Source: Dicaeum eximium (taxonomy: Eukaryota; Chordata; Aves; Passeriformes; Dicaeidae). From it: a stretch of DNA of 64,000 nucleotides. Both the position numbers and the translations under genes were made by a program. How positions within the stretch are numbered: the first letter of the stretch is position 1; each line of letters begins with the position of its first letter. The notes below the pieces were generated by a model. It saw nothing but the letters and a program-made list of their open reading frames with translations. It ran no database searches and was not told the origin of the DNA. The DNA is taken from contig VWZP01004604.1 of the NCBI GenBank assembly GCA_013396995.1, positions 650,001 to 714,000 on the forward strand, given 5' to 3'. Shown in pieces: positions 11,499-25,300 of the stretch.

Positions 11499-14264
11499 GC
11501 ATGGAAAAAAAAGTGGAAGTGTCTAGATTGCCTAAATCTTTATGAAATACAAGACTGGCTTTTGTGGACTTCTGACTGTATCTCAAATTTAGTACCATTT
11601 GGTCCTACTAGGAAACAGTCCATTCAGTGAGGAAAAATAGTTTCAGAAATTTTGTATCTGCAGAAGCCTGCAAGCAAAAGAACATGTGTATCATATGGAT
11701 ATCTATTACATTGTGATCCACTTGTTTCTAAATGAAATGGGAATGAAAGTACCTTTAATTTATTAAACAACCTTGCTTTTGTCTAGAAAACGAGGCATAG
11801 GAACCAGCTTTTTTCTGCACTGGTAATTCTGCACTGCCTTATTTTGATTTCAAAATCTGTTTCAGCATTTTTGTTCTTCTAATACTGAAATTTCATTTAT
11901 TATACATCAAGTAATTCAAATGTAGGCCTAGGTCTTGTTTGTCAAAATAAGGATCAGCCTCTTAGTTTTTATCTGTGTCAAATCTAGATGGTTAACAGTG
12001 TGCATGTAAACACAGTGTAAATTTTATCTCTGTAACAGTGACTCTTCTGGTTAGAAGCTCTTTAAAACATCCTGTACAGTACTCCAGTAGAAAAACTGCC
12101 GATGTAAAATATGCTTTTCAAAAAAAGAGGTAACTTAATTGTTTTTATATGAAATCTGGGCAAAGTGATTTCTCATATTTATGCTAAATTAGCAAAACAT
12201 TTTTACTCCATGTAGTAGCTGGAAAGGTTTTTTATTTACTTGTTTCCACAAGAAGTCCTACATGTTTTATATGAACTGCATTGAAAAGTCAAGTTCTCTA
12301 GGGACTGGGTTCCAAACTTGCACCGAATTCCATCTCCTGGGAAAGCGCACTCGTGTTGGTTATCTGGCTCAGCAGTTCCACAGCCTCTGCTCCTCGCAGT
12401 CACAGACCACTCTAGTCTTTCTCTAAGGCTGAGTAGCCAGGTAAGTGCCTGTATTCTCCAATGCCATGCAGCAAATACTCATGATTTTTAAAGAGAAATG
12501 TTCTAGTCCTTAAAGTTCTGCACTTCAGAAGAAATTATTCTGTTCAAGATATTCTAAGGCCAAATACAACAAATCTCTCTGTATATAGGGGTCTTGCTTT
12601 AACAGTGGGCTTAAATTAGGCACTCCCTTAACACCAGCACCAAAAGCACAAATCTCTTCTGCTTGAGCTGGGACAGTAGATGAGGATCAGTAGCAGCTCT
12701 TTAACTTCAGAGTGTGCTGGAGAACCACACACACTTTACTGGGTATTTCTCTCAGGGGAAAGTTGAATCTTCTTGCTTTGTTATTCATGCCCTCACTGAG
12801 CAATAAGAAATTATTTTCTTGGCCCCTGTGCTTTCACATGAAAAATATCTTTAATAATATCAGCAAGCACAGTAAGTGACAAACTTCATGAAATACTTCT
12901 CAGCTGGCTTTAAATATTGAGGTGATGGTTATTTACTATTTCCATTGGCACAGATTTCTGATCCCAGTCCTCTAATATTAGCATCTGTAAAAACTTCTGA
13001 ATATTTGGAATTGTGTGTTCCATGCCATTGGGGCATCAGGGGTGAATACAGCCAAATTCTCTAAAGCCTGCCATGTAGGATAACAATCAGTACCTTGTAA
13101 GAGAGAGGTAGAGGGAGCAGGGATTATATAAACCATTTATGATACATTGCTTTCCCATGTTTGAAGTAGCTCACTCCTGGGAGTCAAAAATTAAAATGTG
13201 CAGAATAAAGATTTAAGTTGAAAAAATATTCCTAATTGACTAGGTAGTGATAGTGTACCTAATACTTTTTTTTTTATGCAATATGATATTTTGTGATCAA
13301 GATTTGATACAAAGTAAAGAAATCTTTAGTTCTTACAGCAAGTTATAAAGTCAAGTCTATTTTTGTTTCATGGAGAGTTCCTGGTAGCTATTACTAATAA
13401 TACCACCAAGCCTTCTAACAGAGATAAACTTATACTAAGGAAAAAAACCCCACTAACCTCCCTTTTTCTCAGTACAGGTTAAACCTGTTGCCCAGCCAAA
13501 TCCATGCTAGCAAATAGCAAAGCTAAAGCCTTTTGTAGCATGTATAAGTTGACTAGAGTGAAAAAAAAAAAAAAAGTTGAAACCAATTACCAAAACAGGT
13601 ATGTTAATCAGGTTAATTTAGCTGAAATCTAGAGTAGGATGTAGAAATCAGGTGACAGTCAAATTTCCCATCACTTGATTAAACTTCCATTTTATTTTTT
13701 AGAACAAAAAAACATACTCTTCATTTAAGGAAAAGCAAGCTTAAGTCATGGGATGGAAAATATTTTAGTGTTATTTTCTGGGCTAGTATATAATAATACA
13801 TGCTATGTCCCATTTCCCAGCTGGTTAATATTCATGTTGATAATCAGTCCTTTCATTTTGGGTAGGCTGTTTCTTTGTGATAAAAGTATTATGTTACTAA
13901 ATGATAACCAGCAGTATTTGCTTCTTTATCAACACAGTGTATTATTTGTGAAAATATCTATGTTACTGATAGTCTTTATCAGCTTTATTTCCAAGATATC
14001 TGCTACTGATAAACACTCCTAAGAAGCCCGGCATATATTTGTGATTATATTACATAGTTCACAAAAATGAGCCAGAACAAAAGCATTTCCCTTTCTTGAA
14101 ACAAACTGGAATTTTCACACAGACCATTATTGGAACAGCACTTAAAAGCAGATGCCTTTTAGCCTATCAGGTGAGCTTCACCTCTCTTGGAAAAAGGTTT
14201 GTGAAATACATATAAAGCTTTAATTGATGTTAGACATGAAATTAGAATTTTGTTGGCACAATTA

Positions 14265-14282
14265 CAACAATTGCAATTGTTG
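14265..14282. repeat. Perfect 18-bp palindrome with SOX-like half sites
   Basis: CAACAATTGCAATTGTTG is self-complementary. It contains ACAAT and ATTGT in opposed orientation, with a further ACAAT (cacaatt) just upstream. This layout resembles paired SOX sites. No functional evidence is available from sequence alone. Confidence 0.75.
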
Positions 14283-16320
14283 CTTGAGAGCTATAACTCC
14301 TGTCCATTGAAACATCCTTAAAATTAAAAGCTGGTCAGTAGAAGCTTCTAATATTCTTTGTTGAGCTGTATGCTACTTAGGTCAGAAAACTCTAGATTTG
14401 TAAAGCTTTACAATTTTTCATTTACATAAGTTCCTGATAGTGAATCATAATTGGAGTTGACATTTGTTTATTTTAAGGCCATTGGTTCCACTCCATAGTA
14501 ACTATCACTTGCTATAGATAAGGTTCAGCTGCTCCCCTGCTCAGCTAACAGTGGGATCCTGCCTTTGGTCCAAGTGCTGCAGGATTCCTGTGTGGTATTA
14601 GTGGTGCTGGTACTCACTGACTGATCCCAGGCCAGATCCAGTTTCTTACCTGATCTGGCTGTTTTATTTCAGTAAATGTGCTAATAAACTCATGTTGCTT
14701 TCCCTGCCTCCCAGGCAGTACCTTCACAAACACAGCTGCTTTGTTAAAGATGGTATACATACATTTGTATGCAAAACTGAGCATGTATAAAGGTTCTTAT
14801 TAGTTCAGGTGTTCCTGACAGAAATGTGATACACTGGATAGAGAGTACTGGGCTCAGACAGAGGAGACTTTGCCTTTGTCCTGTTGTGTCATCATGTTCT
14901 CTGTGCTCTGGTTTGTAATGTATTCAGAGATACTGTGATAAAATACAATTCTATAGAACAGGTAAAATACCATTTTATTCTCATGTTTTGGCATCATAAC
15001 TAAATTTTTGTACTGCAGACTATGCCACTTTCCAAATTAAACCCAGCCCAGCTCAGAAGTGACCAGAAATTTTTCACGAACATGAAACACAGCTGAAATG
15101 AGCTCTCCTTTCCTGGACTGGATTAATGAGCAGAAGTTAAAAAGTAAATTTCACAGTGAAAAATTAGAATAAAAGCTGTGTTGAATATACAACATTTACC
15201 TGTCTAGTGCTTAACATTTGAGCAGCAAGATAGTAGTTTTCCTGCAACACCCTACTTGGCAGCAACAGGCAGTCTTACTCCTCTGCATGTTGTCTTCTTT
15301 TGCCAGCTGAATTCTCTCAGTTGAAACTCCTTGTCTAGGCTGCTCCTGTAGCAATGCAGGTGTCCTTACTCAAACATAAAGCAAGCCAGACCCATGATAT
15401 CCTTTTAAAAGGCATTTGTTAAATAAGGATCTCTCACAGCTCATGAGTTCCATAAACCGATGTTCCTTGTGCCAGTTGTTTTATTTCCTGAAACAGTCAG
15501 GAACAGAAGAGGATGAGACAGAAAATCCTTAAGCGTTCGGGGCTGTTACGCTTTCCCGCTGAGACTAAAGAGTAATTCTGTCATCTGGTTTATTACGGTT
15601 GCAGGACAGTTGATGTAAAATATTTGGAAAATCTAGAATTAACTCAGAGAATATATTCTATAGAATTTATTTCTAAAATATTAAATGTGATTACTATTTT
15701 TTTAAAATGGTAGAAAGCTGTTATTTTCAAAACAGAGTCTAGTTCACTTGTGTGTTGGTATGAGAAATCTCAGCATTTGCCTTTTCAGTGTTTCAAAGTT
15801 TTTTAATAGTCTTAATTTTGCTATTCTATGTAATCATTGTCCATGTGCAAATTATTGTCCATTTTCTCCAAGAAGTGTCAAATCCAAAGTACAAATACTG
15901 TGAAGTGATGAAGAAGTGCAATGTAGTTTTAAAGATGTCTGAGTGAACACGTGCTTGAGTTCTTCACAAGTTCTTCCTTTTCACTGTTCTTCCTTCCCCT
16001 AAATCCAAGGCAGCTTTTAATTTTCTGGCTAATAAATGTACCAGAGTATTGTTTCCACTTAAGAAGTAAAGTTATAAAACCTTTGAGGACTTTTCTGCTA
16101 CCCTAATAGCTGATACCAAGACTTTTACTTTATATGAACATCCACTTTATGAAACACCTGTTTTGAAGCCTTAGTATTTTCTTTTTAGTTCCTTCCTTCC
16201 TGTTGGTGTTTGGTACAGTAAGACTTCTCATTAAAATCGAGCACAAGGGCAACTCTACTGTCCTTTGTGCTGAGAATGAGATCTTGAAAAGCCTTTGAAC
16301 AACGTGATGTAGTGGGTGGC

Positions 16321-16386
16321 AGGGGCAGGGGCTTGGAACTAGATGGTCTTTCAGGTCCCTTCCAAACCAGGCCATTCCATAATTCT
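16321..16386 (+). mobile_element. CR1 LINE 3' end fragment
   Basis: The word order aggggcaggggcttggaact, agatggtctttcaggtccc, ttccaaaccaggccattcc, ataattctg follows the conserved 3' terminus of avian CR1 retrotransposons. It is a short diverged remnant in + orientation. No reverse-transcriptase coding remains next to it. The 5' limit is not clear. Confidence 0.6.
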
Positions 16387-18123
16387 GGAGTTAAAATATG
16401 TATTGCCCTACTGCTGTCTTTAAGGTTAGGAAGGCACCCACTCCTCAGAAGGTCTCACTCACTGGAGAACCATATTCTTGGTGCTCTGTGTTGCACCTTC
16501 TCAATTGAGATCATAATCCTTCATCCAAGGCTGGGGGTGGAACAAAAAAAAAAAGTCAAAAGGTAGATTTTTGTACTTTATTAACATAATTATCTTAATT
16601 TGGAGCTTAGAAATGACACTTCTCTTTCACGAATGAATGTCCAATAGACCCAAGTCCAAAAAAGTTTGTCTCTTATGTATGTTCTTCTCTAACTCTTCAC
16701 GTTTCCAACAAACCATGAAGATGGGATTAGCTTTTCTTGATAGGGAAAATGGTGGAAGAGACAAATGTGCATCGTTGTTCTAATACAAGTATCAAGATAA
16801 CCCTTTGTCTTCAAACACTTCAATGAGTGCAGGGAGGATAGAAAAAACAATTTAGAGGAAAAGAAAGATGAAGACAAGAGGCAGACTGATGAGGATTATT
16901 TTTATTCTAAAGGGAAAAATAAAGCATATTTAAAAAAAAAAAAAAAGAAGTAGGGAAAAAGCAAGGATGGAAAAGTAAATGGGCGTTCACTACAAGCTTG
17001 CCCATCTTAGATTGAAATGTTGTTTCTGTTGTTTAATATGTTGTAACCAAACATGAACTCAGTGGAAACAGAAAATTGCATTTTTTCCAGACCAGAGTTA
17101 CACAGGTGGCCATTAAATAAAAGACTTACTTAAATCTGTGGGTTAAAAAAACTAAAAAACAACACCCTAGAAGCAGTGCTACCATGTCACTCTTTGCTGA
17201 TGGCAGTTTCAAAATCAATTTAGTTAACTCTCCTCCCAGGCACATATTCTCATATACCCAGTTCCTCAGTTAGCAAGAGATGCTAAAAGCAAAGACAAAA
17301 TGCCCTTTTATCAGCATTTTATCTTGGCATTTTCAGGTGAGGCTTAGTATGTTATGGCAGGTAATTATTTTAGGTTTCTCCATCTTCTAAAATATATTCT
17401 TTGGAATGAAATTTTGGGTTGAATTGTGGATGAAGGTTAACCTTGCTGGGGTAAGGGGGAATCATTGTAAAGAACCATTTGTGAGTCTCAGATATAGATT
17501 CAGCATATAGATTAATTCAAGAAGTTTTCAGCTTCTTGAAAAGACCATCATGTGCACTGGTAGCTGGTTCTCTTAAAAATCATGCTGGTTTTTTTCAAGC
17601 CATTTCACACAAATACCACAACGTCCAGTCTCAAATGCCCATGTAAACAAGGCTTAATAACTGGGCATGTCCTTTAATTGACTGATTGTAGGCACTTCTC
17701 TGGAAATACGTCTGAAGTGTAGTTTGTGAAATATGTTTAAAAAGTGTTTGATGTAAAATAAGCTCTAGACATTTAACAGTGCAAAAATAGTCAAAATCTG
17801 TAGATTACAAAACTGTTCCTAAGATCCTCTGCCTGTAATACTGTCTTAGTAAAGTTGATCTTTTAAGTTAAATTGCATTCTGGTGTAATAACCTTTTACA
17901 AATAAAATTATTAATACAAATCTATTGGTTAATATCTGTTAACATAAAACATGGCAGTTGGTTATTTTGATTTGTTTCAATTTACAGCTAATAGAAATTG
18001 TGTAAAAAACACAGAGACAACACATTACCTTTTATATGCTTAAAGTGTTTTGTTTTAACAGACTATATTAACATTCATACTGTCTAGTCCAACCCTGTCT
18101 TTTAGCAGGATCATCTCTCTCTG

Positions 18124-18124
18124 T

Positions 18125-18158
<34 letters not shown>
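18124..18158. repeat. Microsatellite (TACA)n then (AT)n
   Basis: A run of tatacatacataca passes into an uninterrupted AT alternation of about 20 bases, ending before cccc. It is a simple repeat, likely length-variable. Confidence 0.85.
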
Positions 18159-18841
18159 CCCCACAAGAATATAAAATTGCTTTTGAAATTTTTGTTGGCA
18201 AGTGGTAAATAGTACACCATGGCATAAACTCAGAAGCACTTAAGTTGATGGTCTTTTAGATAGGTAATCCATTCAACTGGGACTAGTAAAAATGTGTAAT
18301 TGCAGCCATTAGTTTAAAATTTGTACATTACTTCTAACGTTACTAATTTCTGAGAAAAATAATTATGTTACGTACTTAACATTTTCCATTACAGATGATT
18401 TTGCATACTAAAAATATGGAGGTCTCAACAGTTAAGCAAGATATTTAATTGGACTGCTGCTTTTAAACTGTTTGAAGAAGCAAAGGGAAAAGAAAGTTCA
18501 TCTTAAAATCTGTATATGGAAATAATTTCAAGCTTCATGAACTACACATTTCCTTAATTTCCTTTTTTTAAACAAGTTCTAACATCAAAGATGCCAAAGG
18601 GTAATATAAGCTACAATAATATTCAACAGAACTTTACCTAGATCTTATGTTGTAATAATTTATTCAAATTAACTGTATTCTTCTGTATTTATATTTTCGG
18701 TATTTATTATGGATGATATGAAACTTGATGTATTTATTGTGGCTTATTACTGCAGTGTATATATTACAACAATGAGCATTTTTAAGTCTTAACATTAGTT
18801 TTTTTGTTAATTAGTGGCACTTGTATCAGCTGTATTTTTAT

Positions 18842-18861
18842 TATATATTGTACAATATATA
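18842..18861. repeat. Perfect 20-bp palindrome
   Basis: TATATATTGTACAATATATA equals its own reverse complement, with its centre between 18851 and 18852. Its function is unknown. It could form a hairpin if transcribed in a CSRNP3 long UTR. Confidence 0.8.
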
Positions 18862-21088
18862 TTGTCCATTTGTTTGCAATGAAGTAAACCAGGTTTCTAC
18901 GTTCCATCCTGGCTGCCAGTGCATTGTGTGTCTCATTTCTGCTCTGCAGTTGCACCTAGAGAGCCTCTCTCAGCTAAGAGAGCTGGAATTAGTACTGCAC
19001 CTCCTCCCTGACACCTGCAGAGCCTCCAAAGGCACTCTAGGAAATTTTGAGCATTTCTCCCATTCCTGATAGTCTGGTAGCATAAGGAGAAGCAGTTTAT
19101 GTGGAACCCTTTAATGATACTACTGCCTACAATTTTCTTTGGCCAGGGAAATACTGTACCTGATTCAGCTGTGCCTACACTTTTCATAATAAGGTAATGA
19201 AACAATTGTTTTCAAAAGCTGTTGGAGTAAAATTTTGCAACAGCTCTCTCTGGTGGACAATTTGCAGTAATTGTATACATCAGATCATTTAACCGGCAAT
19301 ATTTGAAGAATACCGCTAAAATTTCAGGACAACTGCTTATTTTGAAAGCTGATGATCAACATAGCTTCATTAAGAAAATAATTAACAATCGCTGCACAAT
19401 CTCTGCTGTTTTCTTATTCTGATACTTATTCAAACTGAGATGCATATTTATAACAAGTAAGGTGTCCTTAAGTTTGCTTATGTAATAACTTATATATCGC
19501 TAAATTGTTTGTATTTTTAAAAAATGATAAAGATGAGATGTTGTGCTCTAGAGCATAAAAAAGTTCTCACAGGAATTACAGTATCACTTGGTTGTAGTCT
19601 GTTGGGAGTCCCATATTTGCTATTAGACTGCTTTTGGCATTGCCATGAGCTATGGCTAAAAGGGCTGCTCCAGGGCTTGCTAAGCCATACTGATACAACA
19701 AAATGTAAAACACAATTTTCAACACTGGTTCTAATTCAAGATCCCAGGATGCCCATTCAGCAGTAGGAAGATTTAATTCTTAAGGTTCACTTGTAAGTTG
19801 ATCTGTTAATAGTGCTCACATTATTGTATACTCACCCTAGAGTAAAGCAGCAACTACTCCCAAGGGCGATAAAACAAAATGCTCAGGTATGGTGGGCTGG
19901 CAAATTCCCACTGCAGTGAATGGTGTCATAACCAGGTGGAACCACAAGCAACCAGCAGGAACCTCTTGTTCACAGGCAGTAGTACCCAGAGCCACAGGCC
20001 CTCAAGTCCCAAAAAGTTTAGGACCTGCTTCGTCCTGCTGGGAGCATGGCTCAGCTGGCCTGGCCTGAAGTCAAGCTTCTTCAGTACTTGTACTTAATCC
20101 CTGGTTGTGTAAGAGAGCACAGTGAGAAGGAGGTTAACACTGATGCCAGCTCTTCTAGTAACCTTCAGTAGTTTATACAGCCATCTGATTGTGGTACCAA
20201 TTTTTACATGCTGTGTATGGAATACTATTCACCTTTGGCCCCTTCAGGGGCAGAGAAGGGCATTATAACATTACTGAAAGAGATTTGACTTTAAAAAAAA
20301 CCCAAAAACATAAAAGAGCCAGAGAACCCCTCTGCAACAAACTGATTTTCAGCAAGCCTTTCTAATTATTAGAAACTATTAGCTACTTTGAAGAGAACAT
20401 TATCAACAGCTAGAAGATGCTGCTTTTTTATTAGCTTAAAAAAACCCAAAATCCAACTTCCTAAACCTCTAGTCATATTTACAGATCTTTTATTGCTCTC
20501 TTAGCATTATATGATGCCTATATATGTGTGTACAAACACACACACGGATATTTGGAAGTGCAATAGTCAGTGTGACCTAAAAGTTAATTTTGGATCTTCA
20601 AACAGAACAGAACAAAAAAAGTCACTTAAAATTTTTCTCCACTTATAGATCTGCTTCCTTCTTTTCTGGCAGGTAGTAGGGAGGCCAACTAAGACTGAAT
20701 TGCTGTACTCTTGTTCACTCTGTATCAAGTTGTTTAGGTCATACAGGTGATGGGATACTCTCAACAGGTGTCTACAAAAGCCTTAAAAAAGCTGAGAGAC
20801 AATTCAAAGGCATTATCAAGCCTGAAAAATAAATTAGAGTTAAAGCTTCTGGCAAATTATCACAGGTCTTAAATTTTTTGTGTTTTAGATGACTTATAAA
20901 TACTGAAAGGAATTTTTCTTGCTTTTATTCAGAAACTGAACTCATTTGTCAGGCACTTTTAAATTACGAATAGGCTCCCTCCCCACCAAGAAGTAAAAAA
21001 ACCCCATATCATCATCCATTCACCCACCAGACTTAAGTTAGCTTTTATCTGTAATGATCCTACTTAATTACTAAGACAAAAGAACAGA

Positions 21089-22230
21089 TTTATTATTACT
21101 GTATATTTGTCCTATTCAGCCTTTAATACCCATCCCTTCAAATTTATACTCAGCTTTATATCTGATCATGAAGCCAAATACTTTTGTCTGCACTTTATAC
21201 ATTTTTAAAAATTGATTATATACTTGATTATGCTATATTATTTTCTATAATTAACAGAATAGTTAGGAAGGCCAAGGTCTCACTCAGACTGATAAATCTG
21301 AGATCAGTCAGTAAAAGGGGAAACAGAAACAAGAAAAAAATATTAATATGCAAGTGTTGGCACAAAAAATTACATATGGGTAACATCAGAAACCTGTGAA
21401 GTAAATATTGCATAAATCACTAGAAGGTAGGGGCAGAAGTTTACTAGATAACATGTAATTTAAAAGCAATAATGAACAGAATGCTGAAAAAATGTGTGAA
21501 TGTTAAGCAGCTCAGAAGCCTACTAAAATACAACTTCATAATAATTTTTAAAGTCCATGAAATATAAAAAAAACCTACACAAGAAGTTTTGATAAACAAA
21601 AGATTAGTATCAAAATAAGAAGATTTTCCATTAAAATAATCATAAATACATATTTTAGTGAGAATTACTTTTTTCTTCTACAAAACAACTGACTTTCTAG
21701 AAGCTGAGCACAATGTGGTATTCTATTTGGCTTTGACCTGACAGTCTAATTTTCCAAGTGAAGAAACCTTAAAAATGTTGAGAAAGTTTCACTGAGTAAA
21801 GTAAATTATAAAAAAAATAAAATCAGCCATTTGAGCATAAAAACATACATATAAAGTGTATTGGGTTTTAGACAGTAGACAGTAATTTCTCATGACACTA
21901 CAGAGAAAATTAGTCTTCAGAAGTACTTACAGTATATCAAAAAACCCCCACATATGGCCCCTAAGATAAAAGAGAACTAACAGGATCCATAAATCAGTGG
22001 TCAACATACAAAGTCTTATCATAGAAATACTGTAAACAAAATATAACCAGGATCCCAATTATCTTTGGTATAACAGACTCCAAGGGAATCTCTTATGACA
22101 CATTTTATATCCAACTCTAAGAGGGAAAAGAAACTTATTAAACGTTTTGCATTTAAACTGTCACAAAGTATATGATCACAGTTCAGAATGGTTCTTTCAA
22201 TAAAATGCTTCTGGCCTATAAGATCAAATC
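21089..22230 (-). other. GALNT3: GALNT3 3' UTR, candidate extent
   Basis: Non-coding sequence follows the stop. The first clear AATAAA on the minus strand is at 21094-21089 (tttatt on +); a second is at about 20493-20488. An ATTAAA-like word lies near 21121. No cleavage site can be proven from sequence. Confidence 0.45.
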
Positions 22231-22353
22231 TTAATCGTTCTGGCCAAAGATCCACTTCTGGAAAGGGTCTGATGGATTGCAGGATGCCAAACTCGGATGC
22301 TCTCCATTTCCTGTAAGGCACATATGTAGTGCTTCATTGTACAGAGTTTGATC
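22231..22353 (-). CDS. GALNT3: GALNT3 coding exon 10 with stop
   Basis: The acceptor is cctcactttag. It encodes residues 592-631, DQTLYNEALHMCLTGNGEHP to QKWIFGQND, then TAA at 22231-22233. The MCL and QKW motifs close the third lectin repeat. Confidence 0.95.
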   Translation of the reverse strand, partial: DQTLYNEALHMCLTGNGEHPSLASCNPSDPFQKWIFGQND

Positions 22354-25300
22354 CTAAAGTGAGGAAAAAAAGGAGGGGGAAAAAAGTGAACAAACAATGA
22401 ACATGCTAGTTCCCCCCACAGTTCTTCCCCCAAGCGGGGTGCTAAAGAGTAAGTGTATACAGGTGGTGCAGAGGGGCTAGAAAATACAAAAGTAGCAATT
22501 AAGTGCCAACTTGTACTGTTAGGAAAATTTTGTAAAATATTTTAAAAATACAAAACATCTGAATTGACTTCCAGGTGGATGTCTAGACAAACACACTAAA
22601 GGATATAAACTGTTTTTTTAAGTGATATTCCTACTAGCGACATCAAGATCTGTAACTGAAAAGCTGAAATTATCTAAATTTTCCTGCCAAAACTTACAGT
22701 TTTTTGGCTTCAGAGTTTTTATTTTGTTGGTGTTTTTGCTTTAATTGAAAATCCAAAACTAACAAATCTCAAAGATCACCAATAAAAATGCCATTTCACT
22801 GCACAGGGTATGTACCTTCTGGTGCAGCCACTGCTCCTCTCCAACAGCAGAGGTTTTCTGGCCTTTGTAGGTGCACTCACGAAGCTGCACAGGTCCCTTG
22901 GAAGCATGCAGACAAAGCTCCTTCTGAATGTTATGGCGAATTTCATGGTGTGCAGAATATTCAAAGTACTATTTAAATAATTTTAAAAAAATTTTGGTAA
23001 ACAAACACAAAGAAAAGTATTAAACTAAATTAAGCCTTTCAAATTCCCACATACAAAGTAATACATTTCTTGTTCAAAAATCTGAGACTACAGAATAATT
23101 CCTCTGATTATTAGCATTGGCACTTCAAAAGTGTTTACGAAACTAAAAGCAGTTTTTAGTAGTAATGCAATACTAATTTATACTTGTATGTAAAAATTGA
23201 AAATAACATTTGCTGCATGTGTACTATGATGCAAAATCTTACTCCCACCCAGACCATATATAATTCAAGGAGACAAACTGAAGAGTAGAGATGGTTTAAG
23301 ATAACTTAAATTTTGGCCTTTCTTAACTTTAAAAATCTGTATTCAATTCTGTTGCTATATTTTGGTTTTTCTTAGAGCAACCAAAAAAAAAAGTTGTCCC
23401 ACGAAACAATACTGATTGCAGTATGCCGACTTTTGCTGCTTGATCTAAACAATAAATGTGAACAATAGGATGCTGTTATATCCTCTTGTGAGGTAACCAT
23501 TAGAAAAGTAATTATAAGCATGTATTTTGTGAGCTATTTTTACCATGATTTCCTGACAGTAGAGTACTCTTAAGGCTCAGCTATAATTCTGATCCTAACA
23601 GGGATTTACTTCTAAAAGTTACAGACACAGCTGTTCTTTTACCCCTTCAGCCCTAACCTAACATCCTGGTCTCTTCCCTTTCTCCCACATTTACCAGCAG
23701 AGTCCCTAACATTACATCTCACTGCTACTGTTTCTTGCCTCTGGATGTCAGCCACCTTCATCATATCTTTCCTTTGATTATTAAGGCCAGGCTCAGTTAC
23801 CCCTATTGGCCATTTTCCAGTGGTCAGCAAGTCAGCAATCACCTCCTCGCTACCTTGGAAACAATGGGAACAGCACTGAGGAACAAACAGCATCTCGCTC
23901 TTAAGACTCTATGACCAACACTAGTCCTCAGAACAGGTACTGAAGGAGTGACCTGCTTAGTCATTTAGCTCTCAGACATAGTAATTTACTCTTAATCAGG
24001 TAATCTGACTTAATCGGTCCTGATTCATTTTTGGAACTTCAAAATCTTTGCAAGCCCTGAAAATAATGACTTGAAAGCTATGTTTAGAACTCTATTAATT
24101 TTGGATATTGAGATGGGCATGTTTCCAACCTCCAATATTCTAAAAAGGAAGAATAATACACAACTGATGTACAACTCTGAAAACTAGGTTCTCTTTTCAA
24201 CTCCATTTCAAATATATGGATGAAGATGACAGCATGGGAAATATCAGCCTACACTGCTGAAAGTCTGGTAAAGAATAGAGGACAACTGAAAATAGAGCAT
24301 TGTAACAAGAAGGGTTAAGCAAGCAAATATGCATCTCTTAAGCATTATCAGCAAAATCAGTTCTCTGAAGGCTGGCATTTAAAGGGATTCAGACCGTTAT
24401 TTTGCAGCAGGAGGGAAAACAAAAAACATAACACTTGAAAGAACAGAGTTTTAGTATAGCCCAAGATAACTTAGAGAACAATAGAAGCATACAGCAGATC
24501 TCTTAATACAATGTCTTTCTACAGTGTTCCCAAATTAATGACTGTGACAATGTGAAAAGGCGAACAGTATTAATCCACAATCAAATAAAATCCCAAATTC
24601 AATCCTGTAAGAAGCTAGCATAATAGGGTTGTTCTTAATCTAGACAGCATGCCATGTCCACAAAAAATGATTAGGAAAGTATCACCTGACTAGGATTATG
24701 TGTCTCAATTTTCACAGTGCCATCAATGGATGTCTTTTTAGATTGAAAAAAATTTATTAACACCCTCCCCTCCATAAGATAACAATTATATTCTAATAAA
24801 AAATTTTAGACCTTTGCTGACCTTTAATTATTAAGGATCACTTTTAAAGGCAACAGAGAAGTGTGCATTTCTGGGCAGGGAAGGAGATGTTCCTTTTGTT
24901 AGTACTACAGTAATGATGGAACGATTCAGTATCTGGCATCAATTGCAAGTCATACTGCAGAAGGAACAGAGCACCATGGCTGCCTCCAAGAGCTATGGAC
25001 CAAAGAGAACTCCTCTTGAACAAATGGAATCATATTATTCACTTGCATTAGCCAGTACAGGATAGGCCACTTTGACCTCTCACTGTGAGGCTGCAAGCGT
25101 GATAGGGAAGGTGGCTCAGGCCTGGACACTTGGTCTCCCATTGGCCGGATCCCAACCAACATCTTCCTTGCCAGTGCGAGTCCTGGTGACAGAGAAAGAA
25201 GCAATAGGAGGAAGCATAAGGAAAGGAAGAATTAAGAAGACAACACTTATAAGACAGGAGTAAGGGTGGCATGAAAAGGTTTTGCACAGAAAAGAGAGGG

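Larger units (their letters stand above)
11499..21088. other. Non-coding region between the convergent CSRNP3 and GALNT3 3' ends
   Basis: No exon, RNA gene or intact repeat coding sequence is seen. It is AT-rich. It holds a SOX-like palindrome (14265-14282), a CR1 tail (16321-16386), A-runs near 13560 and 16929, a TA microsatellite (18124-18158), AU-rich TATTTAT motifs at 18670-18745 and a 20-bp palindrome (18842-18861). Part may be a long CSRNP3 3' UTR on +. The larger open frames (13753-14022, 19524-19766, 19879-20097) match nothing I recognise and are taken as chance. Confidence 0.5.

Noticed and set aside
19879..20097. 72-residue open frame in the intergenic region
   Set aside because: No family resemblance and no neighbouring exon. 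Likely chance, or a decayed repeat I cannot name.
24940..25260. GC-richer block with open frames on both strands in a GALNT3 intron
   Set aside because: I could not match it to a repeat or protein family. It has no exon structure and is left as intron.
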